Program-made: the position numbers and the translations under genes | Notes under the pieces: generated by a model | Told to the model about the DNA's origin: nothing | Database searches by the model: none | What the model saw: the letters and a program-made list of their open reading frames with translations, nothing else | Part shown: piece after piece, positions 32,497-40,702 of the stretch | How the letters are laid out: the number at the start of each line of letters is the position of its first letter | Position numbering within the stretch: the stretch's first letter is position 1 | Assembly: GCA_944390865.1 (NCBI GenBank) | Contig: CALXRC010000014.1 | Span: 1-49,214 of the forward strand | Reading direction: 5' to 3' | DNA length: 49,214 bases | Source of the DNA: an uncultured Spirochaetales bacterium | GTDB taxonomy: Bacteria > Spirochaetota > Spirochaetia > Sphaerochaetales > Sphaerochaetaceae

Positions 32497-34254
32497 ATGC
32501 GAATGTCAAACATGTTTTCACGGACTCTCCGTGAAGCCCCTTCCGGCGCTGACAGCAAGGGTTATGAATACCTCCTGAGAGCCGGATACATCAGGCAGAT
32601 GGGTGCCGGCATTTTCTCTCTTCTTCCGCTTGGATTCAGGGCAACAGCCAAGATCGAAGCCATCATCAGAGAGGAGATGGAAAGAATCGGAGCACAGGAA
32701 ATACTGATGCCTGTCGTCAATACCGCAGATATCTGGAAGGAGACAGGACGCTATTATTCAATCGATAAGGAAATGAGCCGCTTTGAGGACAGGGCCGGAC
32801 GCGACATGGTTCTTGCCATGACTCATGAAGAAGCCGTGACGGATCTTGCCAGAGGCGAGATTGATTCATACAAGAGGCTTCCTCTTCTGGTCTACCAGAT
32901 CCAGACAAAGTGGAGAGATGATCCGCGTCCCAGAGCCGGACTGATCAGGGTCAGGGAGTTTACAATGAAGGACTCATATTCCTTCGACCGCGACCAGGCA
33001 GGCCTTGATAAGGTTTACAAGGCACACTACAAGGCTTATTTCAGAATCTTCTCCCGCTGTGCCCTCCCCTCAATCGCCGTCGGTGCCGATTCAGGCATGA
33101 TGGGCGGAAAGGTCAGCCATGAGTATATGTATCTTTCTCCTATCGGAGAAGACACAATCATAACCTGTCCGGAGTGCGGATACACAGCCAACAGACAGGT
33201 CGCCGCATTCAAAAAAGAGTACTTCCCAGAAGAAGAGAAAGAGCTGAAGAAGGTTGAGACGCCGGACACAAAGACAATTGATTCTCTGTGCGAGTTCCTC
33301 AATATTGAGCCGCGCCAGACGGCAAAGGCTGTCTTCATGGTCGGAACCTTTGTCGATGACCACACAGGAGAAGAACATGAGAAACTGATTGTCGCCATCA
33401 TCCGCGGAGACCTTGACGTGGAAGAAAGCAAGCTCTCGAATGCGGCAAGAGCCAATTCAATCCGCCCTGCGCATGAAGAAGAGATCACAAGCCACGGCAT
33501 TGTCCCAGGCTTCGGCTCACTCATCGGCGCCACAGGAGACTTCATCGCCATTGTCGATGACTCTGCAGCCAGGTCAAACAACCTCGTGGCAGGTGCAAAT
33601 GAGGCAGGCTATCATTACCTGAACACCAACTACGGCCGCGACTACAGCGGAACTGTCGCAGACATTGCCAGCGCAAGAGACGGTTTTGCCTGTCCTGTCT
33701 GTTCAAAGAAGCTGAGTGCAAGCAAGGGCGTCGAGATTGGAAACATCTTCCAGCTCGGCACACGCTACTCAGAAAGCATGAACTGCTATTATCAGGATGA
33801 GGATGGAACCAGAAAGCCGGTGATCATGGGAAGCTACGGAATCGGTGTCGGACGACTTCTGGCCTGCATCGCGGAAGAACATAACGACGAGGCAGGACTT
33901 GCGCTTCCTGTATCAGTCGCTCCTTATCAGGTGCACCTGATTTCCCTTGTCAAGGATACGGCTGTCGCAGAGAGCGTATATGAAAGCCTGCAGAATGCCG
34001 GAATAGACGTGCTTTATGATGACAGAAAGGAATCGGCAGGCGTCAAGTTTGCGGATGCAGACCTCATCGGCATTCCTGTGAGAATCACAATCGGCAACAG
34101 AAGCCTGAAGGAAGGCAAAGTCGAGGTAAAGATCAGGACAACAGGAGAGACGACATCCTTCCTCGTTGAGGATCTTGCAGATGAAGTGAAGGCAGAGCTT
34201 GCAAAGCTTCAGAAAGAAATCGATGACAATATCGTTGAAAAAGAGCTGAACTGA
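32497..34254 (+). CDS. proS: Prolyl-tRNA synthetase, bacterial type with editing domain
   Basis: ProRS charges tRNA-Pro. The 585-residue enzyme is the bacterial form: motif 1 and the start MSNMFSRTLREAPSGADSKG, motif 2 YQIQTKWRDDPRPRAGLIRVREFTMKDSYSFD, an INS-type editing insertion (about 225-385) that clears alanyl-tRNA, motif 3 GSYGIGVGRL, and a C-terminal anticodon-binding domain. The strong ribosome site AGGAGATTAGCTGT precedes the ATG (a second ATG two codons later is also possible). It is monocistronic, with its own promoter and a perfect terminator. Confidence 0.97.
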   Translation: MRMSNMFSRTLREAPSGADSKGYEYLLRAGYIRQMGAGIFSLLPLGFRATAKIEAIIREEMERIGAQEILMPVVNTADIWKETGRYYSIDKEMSRFEDRAGRDMVLAMTHEEAVTDLARGEIDSYKRLPLLVYQIQTKWRDDPRPRAGLIRVREFTMKDSYSFDRDQAGLDKVYKAHYKAYFRIFSRCALPSIAVGADSGMMGGKVSHEYMYLSPIGEDTIITCPECGYTANRQVAAFKKEYFPEEEKELKKVETPDTKTIDSLCEFLNIEPRQTAKAVFMVGTFVDDHTGEEHEKLIVAIIRGDLDVEESKLSNAARANSIRPAHEEEITSHGIVPGFGSLIGATGDFIAIVDDSAARSNNLVAGANEAGYHYLNTNYGRDYSGTVADIASARDGFACPVCSKKLSASKGVEIGNIFQLGTRYSESMNCYYQDEDGTRKPVIMGSYGIGVGRLLACIAEEHNDEAGLALPVSVAPYQVHLISLVKDTAVAESVYESLQNAGIDVLYDDRKESAGVKFADADLIGIPVRITIGNRSLKEGKVEVKIRTTGETTSFLVEDLADEVKAELAKLQKEIDDNIVEKELN

Positions 34255-34266
34255 GGCAGCTTATCC

Positions 34267-34307
34267 AGCCTCTTTCCGTGAACTGACGGGAAGAGGCTCT
34301 TTTTTTG
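34267..34307 (+). terminator. Rho-independent terminator of proS
   Basis: AGCCTCTTTCCGT and ACGGGAAGAGGCT make a 13-bp stem with one G-U pair and a six-base loop, followed by seven T. The stem begins 12 bases after the proS stop codon. Confidence 0.95.
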
Positions 34308-34451
34308 TCTCCAGGCCATTGCAGCATCTTCATCACACATCAGAGAATTAATTTATAAAATATAAAACTTAATTAGGAATAATTAAATTAATAACAATAT
34401 TATAAACTATGCCTTGTTATCACTATTTTGAGAAAAAGCCTGCAATGAGAA

Positions 34452-34534
34452 CAAAAAAAATCCCCGGCCACAGCTGCAGTGAACCATCCAGTCTGTTCCG
34501 GCACAGCCAGAAAGATTCACTCGTAGTCCGGGGA
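34452..34534 (-). terminator. Structured, long-loop terminator after glgA
   Basis: On the minus strand TCCCCGG (34534-34528) pairs with CCGGGGA (34467-34461), and eight T follow. The 60-base loop is not random. AGTGAA pairs with TTCACT, and inside that TTCTGGC-TGT-GCCGGAA is a 7-bp hairpin with a triloop. The nested stems make a compact RNA about 16 bases after the glgA stop. Ordinary terminators have short loops, so this may be a processed 3' RNA as well as a terminator. The stretch 34311-34451 beyond it is AT-rich, and I see no gene in it. Confidence 0.6.
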
Positions 34535-34549
34535 AATTGATCAGATCAT

Positions 34550-36007
34550 TTACATTCTCGAGTAAAGATCCTTGTATATCTGGGAAGAATTCTTCCAGGA
34601 CCAGTCTTCATTCATGCCGCGCTCGACCATCTGATCCCAGTGCTCACGCTCATTGTTGTAGACAAAGAGCGCGTGCTGGATTCTGCCCAGCAGCTCATCG
34701 GAAGAATAACCGGCAAAGGAGAATCCTGTGCCCGTGTTCTCCATCGGGTTATAAGGCTTGACAGTATCTTTCAGGCCGCCGGTCTCATGGACAATAGGCA
34801 CAGCTCCATAGCGCAGGCTGATGAGCTGGGTCAGGCCGCAGGGCTCAAAGGCAGAGGGAACGAGAAAGGCGTCAGCCGCAGCGTATATCTTTCTGGAAAG
34901 GGCATCAGAGTAGCAGATGTTTGCGCTGACCTTTCCCGGATACTTCCACGCATAGTAGCGGAACATGTTCTCATAGTTTGATGCACCTGTGCCGAGCACC
35001 ACAAGCTGAATGTTGAGACTGCACAGGCGGTCCATGATTCCGTCGACAAGATCAAGACCTTTCTGGTCAGTAAGCCTTGAGACAAGTCCCAGCATGAGAA
35101 CACTGTCATCCTGCGGCAGATTCAGCTCCTTCTGAAGCGCTTTCTTATTCAGTCGCTTCCTTGTCCTGAAATCCCTGACAGAATAATTGGTGTAAATCTT
35201 CTTGTCTGAAGAAGGATCCCATTCTTTATAATCAAGACCGTTGATAATGCCCCACAGCCTCTCATGCCGCCATCTGAGGATATCATCAAGTCCGTCGCCG
35301 AAGTTCGGAGTCTGGATTTCCCACGAATACGTGTTGCTCACTGTCGTGATGTAGTCTGAATAGACCAGGCCGCCGCGCAGCATTGAGCAGTTCCAGTCCT
35401 GCTGCGGGACTGAGGTGTCCTGATACGGACTCACAAGCTTGCCGGGGGTGAAGCATTCATCAGGCAGCCCGGATACCCACCTGATATGGCCGACATTCCA
35501 GGTTCCCTGGAAGCGGAGGTTGTGAATCGTCATGACAGTCCTGATTCCCCTGAAGAAGGGATCTCCCTGAAATACTGTATTGAGGTAGACAGGAACAAGG
35601 GAGGCCTGCCAGTCATGACAGTGAATTATGTCAGGACGCCAGCCGATCAGCGGAAGCGCAGACAGACAGGCTTTTGAGAAATAGGCAAATCTCTCAAGAT
35701 CCTGGAAAAGGTCGTAGTAAGGGACAAGACCGCCGAAATACTGCTCGTTGTCAATGAAATAGTACGTAATGCCATCCAGCTCCAGCCTGTGAACACCGAC
35801 GTAAATCCTGTTGTCCAGCTGGAAGTAGTAAATGACTTCCTCCTTCTCCCTGTACTCACTCTTTATCGCATGATAGTTCGGTATCATCACCCTGATGTCA
35901 TACTCATCCTTGCTGAAGGCCTTTGGAAGGGAGCCGACAACATCTGCCAGACCTCCTGTCTTCACGAAAGGAACGCACTCAGAGGCGACAAACAATATTT
36001 TTTTCAT
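34550..36007 (-). CDS. glgA: Glycogen synthase (ADP-glucose type)
   Basis: GlgA extends alpha-1,4-glucan from ADP-glucose. From ATG 36007 (ribosome site AGGATGG) it has 485 residues, the usual length. The N-terminus MKKILFVASECVPFVKTGGLADV holds the KTGGL motif, IHCHDWQASL is the GT5 motif, and the C-terminal domain has SAFEPCGLTQLISLRYGAVP with the E-x7-E motif and VHETGGLKDTV. The frame is open 29 codons further upstream, but without a domain. It stands alone; other glycogen genes are not in the window. Confidence 0.95.
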   Translation of the reverse strand: MKKILFVASECVPFVKTGGLADVVGSLPKAFSKDEYDIRVMIPNYHAIKSEYREKEEVIYYFQLDNRIYVGVHRLELDGITYYFIDNEQYFGGLVPYYDLFQDLERFAYFSKACLSALPLIGWRPDIIHCHDWQASLVPVYLNTVFQGDPFFRGIRTVMTIHNLRFQGTWNVGHIRWVSGLPDECFTPGKLVSPYQDTSVPQQDWNCSMLRGGLVYSDYITTVSNTYSWEIQTPNFGDGLDDILRWRHERLWGIINGLDYKEWDPSSDKKIYTNYSVRDFRTRKRLNKKALQKELNLPQDDSVLMLGLVSRLTDQKGLDLVDGIMDRLCSLNIQLVVLGTGASNYENMFRYYAWKYPGKVSANICYSDALSRKIYAAADAFLVPSAFEPCGLTQLISLRYGAVPIVHETGGLKDTVKPYNPMENTGTGFSFAGYSSDELLGRIQHALFVYNNEREHWDQMVERGMNEDWSWKNSSQIYKDLYSRM

Positions 36008-36075
36008 AAGTTTCCATCCTTTTTCGTCTATGGGTCTAATTATGAACCATGTTGAGCAACTTAGAAAGCAGAAAA

Positions 36076-36234
36076 ATGCCCAGCAATCTGACACAAATGG
36101 AATTAAGAAAGATAATCAGGAGCGCTTACTATTTAATCAGGAGTCTTAACAAATCGATTTCAGAGCAAAATTACGGCATTTTGAAGTTCTCAAAGGCGAA
36201 ATTCCAATCAACTCTTGAAAAGCGGCTGTTTTAG
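36076..36234 (+). CDS. Possible 52-residue basic protein before the HSL hydrolase
   Basis: A short plus-strand frame MPSNLTQMELRKIIRSAYYL...STLEKRLF lies alone in the AT-rich gap between glgA and the hydrolase. It is basic and amphipathic, with a coding-like codon mix (AGG, ATC, TTC) but no proper ribosome site and no known family. Its end runs through the promoter of the next gene, which argues against it. Low confidence. Confidence 0.25.
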   Translation: MPSNLTQMELRKIIRSAYYLIRSLNKSISEQNYGILKFSKAKFQSTLEKRLF

Positions 36235-36245
36235 TGCATTATAAT
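36215..36245 (+). promoter_or_regulatory. Promoter of the HSL-type hydrolase, leaderless
   Basis: TTGAAA (36215-36220), a 19-base spacer, and a perfect TATAAT (36240-36245). The start seven bases later is 36252, the A of the ATG. No ribosome site precedes that codon. The 14 bases TTGAAAAGCGGCTG at the -35 also occur at the proS -35. Confidence 0.65.
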
Positions 36246-36251
36246 CTTATT

Positions 36252-37319
36252 ATGAATGAGAAGTACCCGCTGTCACGGAAAATGAGGAAGATTGTTGACC
36301 TGTCAGCGTTTTTCATCGAACGTGATACTGATAAGCTTACAGCTGAGACCATAGAATCTTTCAACACAAGATCCGTCCCGTCATCAAGAAAAATCAGGTC
36401 TCTTCTCAACAAGCAGCCAAAGCGCATAAGCAAGACAACATATATTATTCCAGTCAACGAGGGAGCCATCACAGGCTATTTTTTCAACTCCCTTGATGAC
36501 CTGACGCTCACAAGCCTGAAACCGATGATAATCTACTTCCACGGCGGCGGCTGGGTGTTCGGGAATATGGATCTGTATGGGATATACTGCAGCCATCTGG
36601 CCCATCTCACAGGAGCCTGCGTGCTGCTTGTCGACTACCGCCTTGCGCCGCGATACAAATTTCCGACCGCAGTTGAGGACTGCTACGACTCATATCTGTG
36701 GGCTCTGCAGGGAATCAAGTACTGGAAGGTCGATCCTGACAGGCTGTTCCTGGCAGGAGACAGTGCAGGAGGAACGCTGAGCGCCGGAGTCTGCCTGCTT
36801 GCGCGTGACAGAAAGGACATGATGCCTTCAGGGCAGATCCTGCTTTATCCATGCACTGACGGAAGGCTGAGGACAGAGTCATTCAGCCAGTACTCAGATA
36901 GTCCAACACTGACAGAAAAGCAGATGCAGTTCTACATCAACAGCTACCAGAGAGAACCGAAAGACATCCTGTCTCCGCTGTTCTCGCCGCTGCTGGCACC
37001 GGATCTGTCAAGGCTTCCGGACACCCTTATCATCGGTGCCCAGTTTGACCCGCTGAAAGATGACGGACGGCTCTTTGCCCAGGCCCTGAACGAGGCAGGC
37101 AGCACAGCCAACTATATCGAGCTGAAAAACACTGTTCACGGTTTTGCAATGTATCCACATGCTGAAGGCACTCAGGAGACAGACTGCATGATAAGGCAGT
37201 TCACCTCAGGCCGCCCCTGTGCAAAGATACAGAGCCTGACAGAAGCCGAGCTGAAGAGAGAGGGCAGAATGAAAATGCAGCAGGCAAGCCAGCAGCTTCA
37301 TCAGGAGGAAAACGGCTAG
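36252..37319 (+). CDS. Alpha/beta hydrolase of the HSL (hormone-sensitive lipase) family
   Basis: A 355-residue esterase/lipase-like hydrolase. The oxyanion-hole motif IYFHGGGWVFG is near residue 100, the nucleophile elbow AGDSAGG near 175, and the catalytic acid and histidine in GAQFDPLKDDG and NTVHGFAMYP. Substrates are usually short acyl esters. No signal peptide is visible, so it is probably cytoplasmic. The start at 36252 matches a leaderless promoter. The last bases overlap the stop of the convergent HMA gene by four. Confidence 0.92.
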   Translation: MNEKYPLSRKMRKIVDLSAFFIERDTDKLTAETIESFNTRSVPSSRKIRSLLNKQPKRISKTTYIIPVNEGAITGYFFNSLDDLTLTSLKPMIIYFHGGGWVFGNMDLYGIYCSHLAHLTGACVLLVDYRLAPRYKFPTAVEDCYDSYLWALQGIKYWKVDPDRLFLAGDSAGGTLSAGVCLLARDRKDMMPSGQILLYPCTDGRLRTESFSQYSDSPTLTEKQMQFYINSYQREPKDILSPLFSPLLAPDLSRLPDTLIIGAQFDPLKDDGRLFAQALNEAGSTANYIELKNTVHGFAMYPHAEGTQETDCMIRQFTSGRPCAKIQSLTEAELKREGRMKMQQASQQLHQEENG

Positions 37320-37666
37320 GAGCGCAGGCTGTAGCCCGCATCCCTGACCACCTTCTCAAGAAGCTGGCCGGATATCTTCCGTGAAAAGGCCAGCTGGGTT
37401 TTTCCGCTTTTCCAGTCAATGGAAGTCACTGCGACCCCGCTGATTCCGTTAAGGGCCTTTTCGACTCTTGAAGCGCATGCTTCACAGTGCATTCCGTCAA
37501 TAATGAAGTCCTTTGTCTCAATCACATCCGCCAGCTTCTTGTGCTCTGATGAAGAGCCAGAGGAAGAGGAACAGCAGGGGCCTTCCCCTTTAAAGTGCCT
37601 GACAGAGCCCTTGACTGCAAGTATGAGCAGCAGCACCACGATAATGAAAATCACTGTATCTATCAT
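37316..37666 (-). CDS. FeoB-associated Cys-rich membrane protein fused to an HMA domain
   Basis: From ATG 37666 (GAGGAAAG upstream) the product has 116 residues. Residues 2-19 are one membrane helix (IDTVIFIIVVLLLILAV), followed by a basic stretch and GPCCSSSSGSSS, the shape of the small Cys-rich protein often encoded after feoB. It then continues as a soluble metallochaperone-like HMA domain (about 52-115) with the metal site GMHCEAC (Cys61, Cys64) and ALNGISGVAVTSIDW. The two modules are usually separate. Here they suggest a membrane-tethered metallochaperone in the iron-uptake operon. It is coupled by ATGA to the 39-residue membrane peptide before it. Confidence 0.85.
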   Translation of the reverse strand: MIDTVIFIIVVLLLILAVKGSVRHFKGEGPCCSSSSGSSSEHKKLADVIETKDFIIDGMHCEACASRVEKALNGISGVAVTSIDWKSGKTQLAFSRKISGQLLEKVVRDAGYSLRS

Positions 37667-37782
37667 TTTTCTTTCCTCTTCTTTCTCAGATAGGAGACAA
37701 GCGCATACACTGATGCGCCGGCAATGTACAGGGCGATGATTATCGAGAAGAAGATAAACATTGATGATGTTGAAGAACCCAT
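37663..37782 (-). CDS. 39-residue membrane peptide of the feo operon
   Basis: A minus-strand frame of 39 codons between feoB and the HMA gene: MGSSTSSMFIFFSIIIALYI, continuing through AGASVYALVSYL to RKKRKEK. It has one hydrophobic helix (about 8-32) and a positive C-terminal tail that would lie in the cytoplasm. A strong ribosome site GGGGGAG precedes the ATG by four bases, and the TGA overlaps the next ATG. The coupling on both sides supports a real gene. Similar short membrane peptides accompany feo genes in several bacteria and may help FeoB assembly, but I cannot name a family. Confidence 0.75.
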   Translation of the reverse strand: MGSSTSSMFIFFSIIIALYIAGASVYALVSYLRKKRKEK

Positions 37783-37840
37783 TTTTCTCCCCCGGAAGAC
37801 ACAAGAGAGCCAGAGCGGCTCTCTTGTGAAGGCAAGTACT

Positions 37841-40036
37841 TTATGCGCTTGCAGCTTCCACGCTTCTTCTGCTGTAGCTCTTGAGATCCTTGTAAGGATC
37901 CTTTCGCAGCAGCATAAAGAGGATGATGGCTAAGAAGATGAAAGCCACAACAGTTCCAATACCAAAGCTCGAGTACACAATGAGCTTTCCAATCTGGAAG
38001 ACGATCATCGTGGAGATGTATGCAAACACATTCTGGAAGATGATCGCAAACCAGAACCACTTTCTGCTCTGCAGCTGCTGCGCCATAGTCGCAATGGCAG
38101 CCAGGCAGGGAGAATCCAGCAGGTTGAACATAAGGAAGCAGAATGCGGCAAGTGCGCTTGGGACTCCGTTCACTGTGAACCACTGCGCCACTGCAGGAGC
38201 GACAACGCCGGCATCCTCCACATCTCCGGCAACGGAAGCAAGCACGCCCATTGTGGATACAATAGCCTCTTTTGCGGTGAAGCCGGAAAGAGAGGCGGCA
38301 ACAGGCTGCCACTGGCCAAAGCCGAGCGGAGCAAACAGAGGAGCGATGACGCTTCCGATGTCAGCAAGGAGACTGTCTTCGGAGTCCACAAGCCCGAAAC
38401 CTGTTTCACTGAAGCCGAAGCCGGAGAGGAACCACATCACGACACAGGCGACAAACAGAATTGTTCCGGCCTTGATGATGAAGCCCTTCAGCCGGTCCCA
38501 GACATGGAGCAGCACGGTGCGCACTGACGGGATGTGGTATTCAGGCAGCTCCATGACGAAGGGAGCAGGCTTGCCTGAGAAAGGCTTTGTCTTCTTCAGC
38601 ATGATTGCACTGACAAGGACTGCGGCAATACCGATGAAGTACATTGCAGGAGCAACCCATGCGCTTTCTGCATAACCCATTGCAGCGCCTGCGATGACGC
38701 CGGCCATCAGGGAGATGACAGGAAGCTTTGCACCGCACGGAATGAAGGTTGCTGTCATGATTGTCAGTCTTCTGTCATTATCCTGCTCGATAGTGCGGCT
38801 GGCCATGATGCCTGGAATTCCGCAGCCTGATGAGATCAGCAGAGGAATGAAGCTCTTTCCGGACAGGCCGAAGTGCCTGAAGACACGGTCCATGACAAAG
38901 GCTATTCTGACCATGTACCCGCAGTCTTCAAGTATAGACAGGAAGAGAAAGAGGATTGCCATCTGGGGAACAAAGCCCAGGACAGCGACAAGACCTCCGA
39001 CAATACCGTCGACAACAAGGCTCGTGACCACTTCTCCTGCACCTATTGCGGAAAGCATTGAGGTGAAGAGATCTCCCACCCAGCCGCCGAATGTGTCATT
39101 GGTCCAGTCTGTAACCCATGTTCCGACAGTCGTGACTGACACATAGTACACAAGGAACATGACAGCAATGAAGATTGGAAGACCGAGAATGCGGTTTGTG
39201 ACAATGCGGTCAATCTTGTCCGACACTGTAAGCTTCGCGCCCTTCTTCTTGACTGTTGTGGATACAAGGTGCTGAATGAAGGTATAGCGCTCATCGGTGA
39301 TGATTGACTCGATATCATCATCCTTCTTCTCTTCCAGATATCTTCTTATCTCAGCAGCCTTCTGCTTCTTGTCATCACTGAGGGCAAGGGAAGGAATGAG
39401 CTTCTCATCATTCTCAAGCAGCTTTACGGCATACCAGCGTCTGGATGCCGGACTTACGTTCTCCAGTAGCTCCGCACTCTGGCTGACCGCTTTCTCAAGA
39501 TCGGAGGAGAAAATCTCCCTGGGAAGATCATGTTCTGGCTTTCTGGCAGCTTTCACAGCCTCATCCACGACTTCCTCAAGGCCGGTCTTCTTCAGCGCAG
39601 AGGTGGGAACCACAGGGCAGTTCAGAACCATTGAAAGACGCTTTATGTCAATTGAAAGTCCTCTCTTCTCAATCAGGTCAGCCATGTTGAGCGCAATCAC
39701 GACCGGAATGCCGGTTTCAATGAGCTGTGTTGTCAGATAAAGGTTTCGCTCAATGTTTGTGGCATCCACAAGATCGATGATCACATCAGGCTTCTCATCA
39801 ATGAGGTAATTTCTGGAAACGACCTCTTCAAGCGTATACGGACTCAGAGAATATATGCCGGGAAGGTCTGTGAGGATGATATCCTCACCCTTCTTCTTTG
39901 ATCTGAGCTTTCCTTCCTTCTTCTCGACTGTAACGCCCGGCCAGTTTCCGACATACTGGTTTGCACCGGTCAGCGCATTGAACATTGTTGTCTTGCCGCA
40001 GTTCGGATTGCCGGCAAGTGCGATCTTTATGCCCAT
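37841..40036 (-). CDS. feoB: Ferrous iron transporter B
   Basis: FeoB imports ferrous iron. The 731-residue protein has the N-terminal G domain (GNPNCGKTT, VGNWPGVTVE, LPGIYSLSPY, ALNMAD and the SALKKTG G5-like motif). A helical GDI-like part follows to about 270, and the membrane part has two Gate segments (GCGIPGIMASRTI and SGFTAKEAIVSTMG). The Cys in SSGCG and ligands at IPCGAKLP are present. A GTG two codons upstream is also in frame and overlaps the feoA stop, but the ATG has GGGGGTGA just before it and matches the family start. It is the third gene of an operon that ends with two small membrane proteins. Confidence 0.97.
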   Translation of the reverse strand: MGIKIALAGNPNCGKTTMFNALTGANQYVGNWPGVTVEKKEGKLRSKKKGEDIILTDLPGIYSLSPYTLEEVVSRNYLIDEKPDVIIDLVDATNIERNLYLTTQLIETGIPVVIALNMADLIEKRGLSIDIKRLSMVLNCPVVPTSALKKTGLEEVVDEAVKAARKPEHDLPREIFSSDLEKAVSQSAELLENVSPASRRWYAVKLLENDEKLIPSLALSDDKKQKAAEIRRYLEEKKDDDIESIITDERYTFIQHLVSTTVKKKGAKLTVSDKIDRIVTNRILGLPIFIAVMFLVYYVSVTTVGTWVTDWTNDTFGGWVGDLFTSMLSAIGAGEVVTSLVVDGIVGGLVAVLGFVPQMAILFLFLSILEDCGYMVRIAFVMDRVFRHFGLSGKSFIPLLISSGCGIPGIMASRTIEQDNDRRLTIMTATFIPCGAKLPVISLMAGVIAGAAMGYAESAWVAPAMYFIGIAAVLVSAIMLKKTKPFSGKPAPFVMELPEYHIPSVRTVLLHVWDRLKGFIIKAGTILFVACVVMWFLSGFGFSETGFGLVDSEDSLLADIGSVIAPLFAPLGFGQWQPVAASLSGFTAKEAIVSTMGVLASVAGDVEDAGVVAPAVAQWFTVNGVPSALAAFCFLMFNLLDSPCLAAIATMAQQLQSRKWFWFAIIFQNVFAYISTMIVFQIGKLIVYSSFGIGTVVAFIFLAIILFMLLRKDPYKDLKSYSRRSVEAASA

Positions 40037-40038
40037 AG

Positions 40039-40281
40039 TCACCCCCTTACCTGCTTTACCTGCACACAGGATGCGTCAGCCTTCCTGACAGACAGTTCAT
40101 AACCGCGCACTGTGATCTCGACAGGATCCCCGAGGGGTGCGACTTTCCTGATATAAAGCTCCGTCCCCCGAGTGATTCCCATGTCCATGATTCTTCTCTT
40201 GTAAGCGCTGTCGCCGTCAATTGAAATGACGGAGACATAGCTTCCAACCTGAGCCTCACCTAGATTCATATATTCCTCCAA
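40039..40281 (-). CDS. feoA: FeoA-like protein, second copy
   Basis: An 80-residue SH3-like FeoA domain protein: MNLGEAQVGSYVSVISIDGD, KRRIMDMGITRGTELYIRKV, then DPVEITVRGYELSVRKAD. FeoA is a cytoplasmic partner that binds FeoB. It overlaps the FeoB start region (GTGA) and follows another feoA copy after eight bases. The RRIMDMGITRG pattern marks a typical FeoA. Two separate feoA genes before one feoB are common in anaerobes. Confidence 0.92.
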   Translation of the reverse strand: MEEYMNLGEAQVGSYVSVISIDGDSAYKRRIMDMGITRGTELYIRKVAPLGDPVEITVRGYELSVRKADASCVQVKQVRG

Positions 40282-40289
40282 ATAAATGT

Positions 40290-40508
40290 TTACAGATTCA
40301 CCATGATATGTTTTGCCATATCAGCATTAAGGGCTATCCTCGACGACTTGATGCTGACAATTACTGAAGAGCCAAGTCTGTTGAGGACTTCAACGGGAAC
40401 ACCAGAAACAAAGCCTAAACTCATCAGGTAGTGTTTTGTGTCTTCATTTCCGCTCAGGCGGCTTATCGTTGCACTGTCTCCGATCTGCATTAAAGTTAAC
40501 GGCATCAT
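40290..40508 (-). CDS. feoA: FeoA-like protein, first copy
   Basis: A 72-residue FeoA domain protein: MPLTLMQIGDSATISRLSGN (with one extra Met at the start), KHYLMSLGFVSGVPVEVLNR, GSSVIVSIKSSRIALNADMA. It keeps the L-x-LGF-V-x-G pattern. It is the first gene of the feo operon. Its leader holds two TTAG-N6-CWAA boxes and a promoter, so expression is probably repressed by an iron-type regulator. The ribosome site AAGAGGA precedes the start. The protein is shorter than the second copy by eight residues, mainly at the ends. Confidence 0.9.
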   Translation of the reverse strand: MMPLTLMQIGDSATISRLSGNEDTKHYLMSLGFVSGVPVEVLNRLGSSVIVSIKSSRIALNADMAKHIMVNL

Positions 40509-40526
40509 TAAATCCTCTTATAAATG

Positions 40527-40587
40527 TTAGTCTGAGCTAATTCCATTTACAAAAGTTAGCATATGCAAACACAAATATTAAAGTCAA
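40527..40587 (-). promoter_or_regulatory. feo promoter with two TTAG-N6-CWAA operator boxes
   Basis: The minus-strand promoter is TTGACT (40587-40582), an 18-base spacer, and TATGCT (40563-40558). Box 1, TTAGTCTGAGCTAA (40527-40540), lies downstream. Box 2, TTAGCATATGCAAA (40556-40569), covers the -10 and sits in the near-palindrome GTTAGCATATGCAAAC. The centres are 29 bp apart. The shape resembles DtxR/IdeR-type operators, although the regulator gene is not here. Confidence 0.7.
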
Positions 40588-40640
40588 GCGGCAGAACAAT
40601 AGTTTTTGCAAAAATATCTGACAATCAGATCAAAACAGAG

Positions 40641-40654
40641 TTAGATATATCTAA
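40641..40654. promoter_or_regulatory. Third TTAG-N6-CTAA box, perfect palindrome
   Basis: TTAGATATATCTAA is a perfect 14-bp palindrome of the same form as the two feo boxes and is likewise preceded by G. It lies 10 bp upstream of the -35 of the divergent DMT transporter and 85 bp from the nearest feo box, so the transporter may share iron control. Confidence 0.65.
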
Positions 40655-40664
40655 TTTTTCCATG

Positions 40665-40692
40665 TTGAATATTTTCTGTAAAAAAATACAAT
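40665..40692 (+). promoter_or_regulatory. Promoter of the DMT transporter, very short leader
   Basis: TTGAAT (40665-40670), a 16-base spacer, and TACAAT (40687-40692). The predicted start is about 40699, four bases before the ATG at 40703. The GAG at 40695-40697 would not be in the transcript. Confidence 0.6.
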
Positions 40693-40702
40693 CTGAGAAG
40701 CT

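Noticed and set aside
36215..36228. Shared 14-mer TTGAAAAGCGGCTG at the proS and HSL hydrolase -35 regions
   Set aside because: A 14-base match between two places in 49 kb is expected by chance about once or more, so it is not evidence of shared control.
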